Origin: MGOM01 sp035455265
Lineage (GTDB): Bacteria > Chloroflexota > Anaerolineae > Anaerolineales > E44-bin32
Direction: 5' to 3'
Length of the DNA stretch: 25,859 nucleotides
Assembly (NCBI GenBank): GCA_035455265.1
Contig: DATIFK010000141.1
Location: 1 to 25,859, forward strand
Below are positions 22,326 through 25,859 of this stretch, piece by piece (position 1 is the stretch's first letter; every line of letters starts with the position of its first letter). The notes under the pieces were generated by a model. It did not search any database. It was not told the origin of the DNA and saw only the letters and a program-made list of their open reading frames with translations. The position numbers and the translations under genes were made by a program.

Positions 22326-22350
22326 GGCACAGGCTCCTGAGAAGCTGATT

Positions 22351-22356
22351 TATAAT
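22351..22356 (+). promoter_or_regulatory. -10 element of tRNA-Ser
   Basis: An exact TATAAT lies 16 bases before the mature tRNA 5' end. No good -35 is seen. Confidence 0.55.
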
Positions 22357-22371
22357 CGCCGCGGCTTCCCT

Positions 22372-22458
22372 GGAGAGGTAGCGTAGTCTGGCCTAACGCG
22401 CGCGCCCGGAGAGCGCGTGAGCCGAAAGGCTCCGTGGGTTCAAATCCCACCCTCTCCG
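22372..22458 (+). tRNA. tRNA-Ser (anticodon GGA)
   Basis: An 87-base class II cloverleaf folds fully. The acceptor stem GGAGAGG (22372-22378) pairs with CCTCTCC (22451-22457), with discriminator G at 22458. The D stem is GCG/CGC. The anticodon stem CGCGC/GCGCG encloses loop CCGGAGA, giving GGA at 22408-22410. The long variable arm is GAGCC-GAAA-GGCTC. The T arm is GTGGG-TTCAAAT-CCCAC. A long variable arm with discriminator G and anticodon GGA identifies tRNA-Ser for UCC/UCU codons. The base before the anticodon is C rather than the near-universal U33. CCA is not encoded, so the CCA-adding enzyme must complete it. Confidence 0.93.
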
Positions 22459-22496
22459 CTCCCGTTTCCGGGTCTCGAATCGGCCCGGACGGCCTT

Positions 22497-22523
22497 CCAA
22501 GCGCCCCGCTTCGGGGCGCTTGG
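22497..22523 (+). terminator. Terminator-like hairpin after tRNA-Ser
   Basis: CCAAGCGCCCC (22497-22507) pairs exactly with GGGGCGCTTGG (22513-22523) across GCTTC, followed by CCTTCTT. The 11-bp GC-rich stem and the T-containing tail fit intrinsic termination of the tRNA transcript. Confidence 0.75.
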
Positions 22524-22550
22524 CCTTCTTGGGCGGCTCGTCCAGGCCCC

Positions 22551-22561
22551 TTTGGTATACT
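22551..22561 (+). promoter_or_regulatory. Extended -10 promoter of the DUF348/G5/3D gene
   Basis: TTTGGTATACT carries TGG before TATACT (22556-22561). It closely matches the LysM promoter TTTGGTACAAT. No good -35 is present. The predicted start falls at or one base before ATG 22569, so the message may be leaderless. Confidence 0.6.
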
Positions 22562-22568
22562 CGCCCCG

Positions 22569-23981
22569 ATGAGCCGCTGGACGACCTTGCTTGGATCGAA
22601 GATCGCCATCCTCCGCCTGCTTGTGGCCATCCTGGCCGTCGCCGGCGTGACCCTGATCGCGGTCGCCACAGCCTCGCCGGTGACCGTACGGGTCGACGGC
22701 AGATCGATCGCGATGCATACCCACGCCCGCACCGTGGCAGGGGCGCTGCACGACGCCGGCATTCGTTTGTACGAGTCCGATCGCGTCCTGCCTGGGCTCG
22801 ATCATCCACTGGCCCCTGGAGCCGTCATCGAGGTCCAACGTGCGCGCCCTGTCGTGCTGGACGTCGATGGGGCGATCGCCGTAGTGCGGACCACGCTCCG
22901 CCATCCGGCCGACATCTTGGCGGAAGCCGGGTGGACCGTCTTCCCCGGTGACCGGGTGTGGGCGGACGGCCTCCCTGTCACCTTGTCGATCGACTCTGCC
23001 GCGCGACCTCCGACACGCGTTCGAATGGAGCGGTCCGTCACGCTGACCCTGAACGAGCGCGGCGGACGCCGTCCTCTGGCGTCGGCGGCGGCCACGATCG
23101 GCGAAGCACTTTGGGATGCCGGCGTGAGGCTCCGCGACGGGGACGACCTCGTACCTGCCGCCGGCACGGCGCTGGCGGGCCCGACCGGCGTCTCCTTCGT
23201 TCCGGCCCGGCCGATGACCGTTTCCGTCGATGGAGAAAGCCTGCAAACCTTCGCCGCGCCGCGATCCGTGGGTGAGGCGCTGGCACAGGCAGGTCTTGGT
23301 TTGGTCGGGATGGATCGGGCCGTCCCGGCTTTGAACGAGCCCGTGCCGGCCGATGGACTCATCAAAGTCGTTCGCGTGAGGGAAGACGTCGAGCTCCGTG
23401 AAGAATCGATTCCCTTCACCTCGACCTTTGAGGCGGCACCGGAGATCGAGATCGACCACCAGCAGCTCGTCGACACCGGCGCGGAAGGAATCCGCGCCGA
23501 GCGCGTGCGCGTCCGAGTCGAGGACGGAGTCGAGGTCTCGCGGTTCTCGGAGGGGGAGTGGGTGGCCCAGGAACCGCGGCCCAGGGTCATGGGCTACGGA
23601 ACCAAGATCGTCGTCCGCACGTTGAACACGCCGAACGGCCCGATCGAATACTGGCGCGCTGTGACGATGTACGCCACGTCGTACTCCCCGTGCCGGCTGG
23701 GCACCGACTACTGCAACGCCAACCTGGCAAGCGGCGGCACGCTGCAGCACGGCATCGTCGCCGTCTTGCTTCGCTGGTACCGATCGATGCGCGGCATGCA
23801 CGTCTACGTGCCCGGCTACGGCGTCGGCCGCATCGCCGACACCGGAGGCGGCATCCCGGGCCGCTTCTGGATCGACTTGGGCTACAGCGACGATGACTAC
23901 ATCTCCTGGCACAACTGGGTGACCGTCTACTTCCTGACCCCGGTCCCACCGGAAGGCCTCATCCAGTGGGTTCTGGACTGA
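22569..23981 (+). CDS. Cell-wall protein with DUF348 repeats, G5 domain and C-terminal 3D domain (YabE-like)
   Basis: From ATG 22569 the protein has 470 residues. The frame runs upstream through the terminator and tRNA, but the promoter places the start here. A signal anchor spans about 12-35. Three to four DUF348-type ubiquitin-like units follow (VTVRVDGRSIAMHTHARTV; VVLDVDGAIAVV; MTVSVDGESLQTF), each ending in a D-A-G or Q-A-G helix. A G5 domain covers about 268-346. The C-terminus from about 363 is a 3D-type domain, AVTMYATSYSP to GRIADTGGGIPGRFWIDLG, keeping D424 and D436. The expected first 3D aspartate is not apparent; the text there is VAVLLRW. YabE/Rpf-like relatives bind or cut glycan strands. 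The flippase gene overlaps its end. Confidence 0.88.
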   Translation: MSRWTTLLGSKIAILRLLVAILAVAGVTLIAVATASPVTVRVDGRSIAMHTHARTVAGALHDAGIRLYESDRVLPGLDHPLAPGAVIEVQRARPVVLDVDGAIAVVRTTLRHPADILAEAGWTVFPGDRVWADGLPVTLSIDSAARPPTRVRMERSVTLTLNERGGRRPLASAAATIGEALWDAGVRLRDGDDLVPAAGTALAGPTGVSFVPARPMTVSVDGESLQTFAAPRSVGEALAQAGLGLVGMDRAVPALNEPVPADGLIKVVRVREDVELREESIPFTSTFEAAPEIEIDHQQLVDTGAEGIRAERVRVRVEDGVEVSRFSEGEWVAQEPRPRVMGYGTKIVVRTLNTPNGPIEYWRAVTMYATSYSPCRLGTDYCNANLASGGTLQHGIVAVLLRWYRSMRGMHVYVPGYGVGRIADTGGGIPGRFWIDLGYSDDDYISWHNWVTVYFLTPVPPEGLIQWVLD

Positions 23982-25321
23982 GCGACAACCCGCAGCTCGA
24001 TTCGGGCGGTGGGTGGCGGGGCCGGCAACAGCGCGCAGTCAGATTGCTTTCCGGGGATGTCGCACGGAAAGGCTACCTCTCCGGACTCGACCAGGCTCTG
24101 ATCAGCCTCACCAACTTCGCCACGACCATCCTGCTGGCGCGCGCTCTCACGCCGACCCAGTTCGGCGCCTATGGAGTCGGCTTCATCCTGACTCGGCTGG
24201 CCCGGGCGTTCCAGGAAGGGCTCGTGGTGCAGCCGATGACGTCGATGGCCCCTTCTCTGCAAGGCGAGCATCGGCGTGGCTACATCAGCGAGTCGGGCGG
24301 GTTGCAGCTTGGCCTGGCGGTCGTCGAATCCCTGGGCTGCATCGTCGTCGGATGGGCGCTGACGCGACTCGGCAACAACATCGCCGGGCCGACGTTGTTC
24401 GCGTTGTGGTGCCCGCTCTTGCTCGCCCAGACGCAGGAATTCGTCCGGCGAGTCTTCTACACTCTCGATCAGGTGAACCTGGCCGTTCTCAACACCGTCG
24501 TCTCGGGTGCCGCCCAACTGGCATTCCTGGTGTGGGCGCTGGGGGCGGGGGCTCGCTCCGGCACGGTGGGGCTCTATGCCATCGGGTGGAGTTCCGGGGT
24601 GGCTCTGCTGCTTGGATTGATCCAAACGCGCCGGTTGTGGACCGCGGAGGGTGTCGATCTGATGGCGGCCTGGCGCAAGAACTGGGGCTTCGGGAGGTGG
24701 GTGTTGGGAGGAACGGCCGTCAACTGGATCGCCATCGAGGTCTATCCCATCCTGACGGCGGGCCTCGTCAGCTTTGCCGCCACCGGCGCCTACCGCGCCC
24801 TGCAGAATGTCGTGGCGCCTATTCACTCTCTGCTGCGCGCCATGGACACGTACTTCACTCCGCGCCTGGCGGATCGCCGCCGAGTCGCCGGCGCCGCGGG
24901 AGTCGTCCACATGCTGCGCAGGATGTTTCTGGTGACCGGGCTTCCCGTCGCAGGCGTCCTGATCGTAGCCCTGGCCTTCACCCGGCCGCTTCTTCAGCTC
25001 CTCTACGGCCCAACCTACCTTGAGTATGCCGGCGGGATGCGCCTGATGGCGATCTTCTATGCGCTGCTCTACTCGTCCTGGCCGCTGCAATCGGCCCTCA
25101 AGGCGCTGGAGAAGACCAGGCCGATCTTTGTGGCGAGCATGATGGCACTGGCCGCCATGGCGACGATCGGTGTATGGGCGATCCTGCGCTGGGGCGTCTA
25201 CGGCACGATCGCGGGACAGGCCCTGAGCGCAGGAATCATCTCGGTCGTCCTGTGGTCGACCTGGCGGCGCTGGACCGACAGCACCGGCCGCGTCACCGAG
25301 GCGAGTTCGACCTCGCGGTAG
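23966..25321 (+). CDS. Polysaccharide-type membrane flippase (Wzx/MOP superfamily)
   Basis: The protein has 451 residues from GTG 23966, overlapping the previous stop by 16 bases; a later start such as TTG 24046 is possible. It opens with KGYLSGLDQALISLTNFATTILLARALTP, a typical Wzx/PST first-helix signature, then has roughly 10-12 hydrophobic segments to the end. FGAYGVGFILTRLA and LLQLLYGPTYLEYA fit the family. Members flip lipid-linked sugar repeat units across the membrane. No polymerase or glycosyltransferase lies on this strand within the window, but a sugar transferase C-terminus follows on the other strand, supporting a polysaccharide locus that continues to the right. The exact substrate is unknown. 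Confidence 0.87.
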   Translation: MGSGLSDNPQLDSGGGWRGRQQRAVRLLSGDVARKGYLSGLDQALISLTNFATTILLARALTPTQFGAYGVGFILTRLARAFQEGLVVQPMTSMAPSLQGEHRRGYISESGGLQLGLAVVESLGCIVVGWALTRLGNNIAGPTLFALWCPLLLAQTQEFVRRVFYTLDQVNLAVLNTVVSGAAQLAFLVWALGAGARSGTVGLYAIGWSSGVALLLGLIQTRRLWTAEGVDLMAAWRKNWGFGRWVLGGTAVNWIAIEVYPILTAGLVSFAATGAYRALQNVVAPIHSLLRAMDTYFTPRLADRRRVAGAAGVVHMLRRMFLVTGLPVAGVLIVALAFTRPLLQLLYGPTYLEYAGGMRLMAIFYALLYSSWPLQSALKALEKTRPIFVASMMALAAMATIGVWAILRWGVYGTIAGQALSAGIISVVLWSTWRRWTDSTGRVTEASSTSR

Positions 25322-25643
25322 CTCCTCACACCAACGCTTCGGCACTTGGACCGACGCGATGGCCCCCATGGGGGACCATTCATTGGGCAGGCCATCCCTC
25401 GGCGCGAAATCCCCTTGAGGATGGTGCGGGCACGGTATCCCCCGGCCCGAAGAAGTCCCCAGGGGATGGTAGGGGCACGGCACCCTGGCACCGCCCGCCA
25501 CACCGTCCCGGCCGTCTCGCCCCGGCGGGCCAATTCCTCCCATCGGTCCCATAGGGCTCGCGGCCCGAACGGGGTGTCCTGCCGGGAGGGCAGGTATGCC
25601 GTGCCCCTACACCACCTCGGCGGGCCTAGCGACGACCGCGCCC
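25322..25643. repeat. Non-coding segment with three copies of a GGGCACGG-type repeat, flanked by a 13-base direct repeat
   Basis: No credible gene fits here. CCTCACACCAACG occurs at 25324-25336 and 25642-25654, bracketing about 305 bases. Inside are related copies GATGGTGCGGGCACGGTATCC (25420-25440, starting GATGGTGCGGG), GATGGTAGGGGCACGG (25465-25480) and an inverted copy near 25592-25614 (reading GGTGTAGGGGCACGGCATAC on the minus strand). CCCCCATGGGGG at 25363-25374 is a perfect palindrome. The block resembles a degenerate MITE or dispersed repeat; no transposase is present. Confidence 0.5.
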
Positions 25644-25859
25644 TCACACCAACGTCGGTGACGTTGGATTGACGGGACGTGCTGCTCGCCCGGCTCCGCG
25701 TCTGCGATGAAGCCACGAACGTGGCAGGCGGCCGTTCCACCCCGGCCTCCATCTCAACCAGAACACGGTCGCGAAGGCAATCGCAATCAGCTTCAGGTCG
25801 AAGCCTAACCCGGCGTGGGCAACATACAGGCGGTCGTAGCGGAGCTTCTGGCGCGGCGT
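25644..25859 (-). CDS. Polyprenyl-phosphate sugar transferase, C-terminal fragment (5' end outside window)
   Basis: The minus strand is open from the window edge to a TGA at 25644-25646, giving 71 residues with no internal Met start. RQKLRYDRLYVAHAGLGFDL is followed by KLIAIAFATVFW. This matches the conserved tail of bacterial sugar transferases that load the first sugar phosphate onto undecaprenyl phosphate, whose usual pattern is K-x-x-YD-x-x-YI-x-N-x-SL-x-x-DLKIL. It is followed by an Arg-rich tail. The main catalytic region lies beyond the window. It faces the flippase, with the repeat block between them. The overall identification is sound for a fragment, but substrate is unknown. Confidence 0.72.
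   Translation of the reverse strand, partial: TPRQKLRYDRLYVAHAGLGFDLKLIAIAFATVFWLRWRPGWNGRLPRSWLHRRRGAGRAARPVNPTSPTLV
25649..25667 (-). terminator. 8-bp hairpin at the end of the sugar transferase gene
   Basis: CCAACGTC (25649-25656) pairs exactly with GACGTTGG (25660-25667) across GGT. On the minus strand it spans the last codons just before the TGA stop. It overlaps one copy of the 13-base direct repeat. No T-tract is seen, so a terminator role is uncertain. Confidence 0.35.

Noticed and set aside
22440..25552. Minus-strand frames opposite the DUF348/G5/3D and flippase genes
   Set aside because: They show low-complexity Arg/Gly-rich text without domains, while the plus strand encodes recognisable domains.
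25322..25643. CRISPR array
   Set aside because: The repeat copies are only three, divergent, in mixed orientation and irregularly spaced, and no cas gene is nearby.

Overview
The window is GC-rich, gene-dense bacterial chromosome. It most resembles an uncultured Chloroflexi/Anaerolineae-type genome. The clues are many surface proteins with Thr/Pro-rich linkers, several small lipoproteins, a DUF348/G5/3D wall protein, LGFP-like repeat proteins, and GTATAAT/GTACAAT promoters with very short leaders. The taxon is an inference, because no rRNA or complete marker set is present. There is no CRISPR array, prophage, transposase or clear horizontally acquired island.

Layout. (1) 3-836 (+): C-terminal part of a CCA/poly(A)-polymerase-family HD protein, running in from the left edge. 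(2) 864-1160 (-): small cysteine-rich protein; a strong promoter and Shine-Dalgarno move its start inside the longest ORF. (3) 1328-3587 (+): dinB overlapping a GH25-like/NTF2-like fusion. (4) 3700-6995 (+): GH36 alpha-galactosidase and a membrane protein. (5) 7127-7798 (+): OmpR-type regulator with a degenerate receiver domain. (6) 12325-7843 (-): argS, a cyclic-2,3-diphosphoglycerate-synthetase-family protein and an orphan adenine methyltransferase, apparently an operon. (7) 15831-12439 (-): TPR membrane protein, NodB-like lipoprotein and rpsT. (8) 15912-16886 (+): LysM lipoprotein, divergent from the TPR gene. (9) 18347-16896 (-): LGFP-repeat lipoprotein. (10) 18420-22325 (+): GNAT-like protein, GH1 glycosidase, M23 peptidase and beta-propeller-like lipoprotein, tightly packed. 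(11) tRNA-Ser(GGA) with a terminator-like hairpin. (12) 22569-25321 (+): DUF348/G5/3D wall protein and a polysaccharide flippase. (13) 25322-25643: non-coding repeat-bearing segment. (14) 25859-25644 (-): C-terminus of a polyprenyl-phosphate sugar transferase, running off the right edge.

Functional themes are cell-envelope construction and sensing (LysM, M23, 3D/G5, NodB, TPR, flippase, sugar transferase), glycoside turnover (GH36, GH1, GH25-like) and translation (argS, rpsT, tRNA-Ser, CCA-type enzyme). No clear new multi-gene system emerged. The points most worth a second look are the archaeal-type cDPG synthetase homologue linked to argS, the atypical tRNA-Ser, the degenerate response regulator, the near-leaderless promoters, the hairpin-gated GH1/M23 junction, and the repeat block between the two polysaccharide genes.
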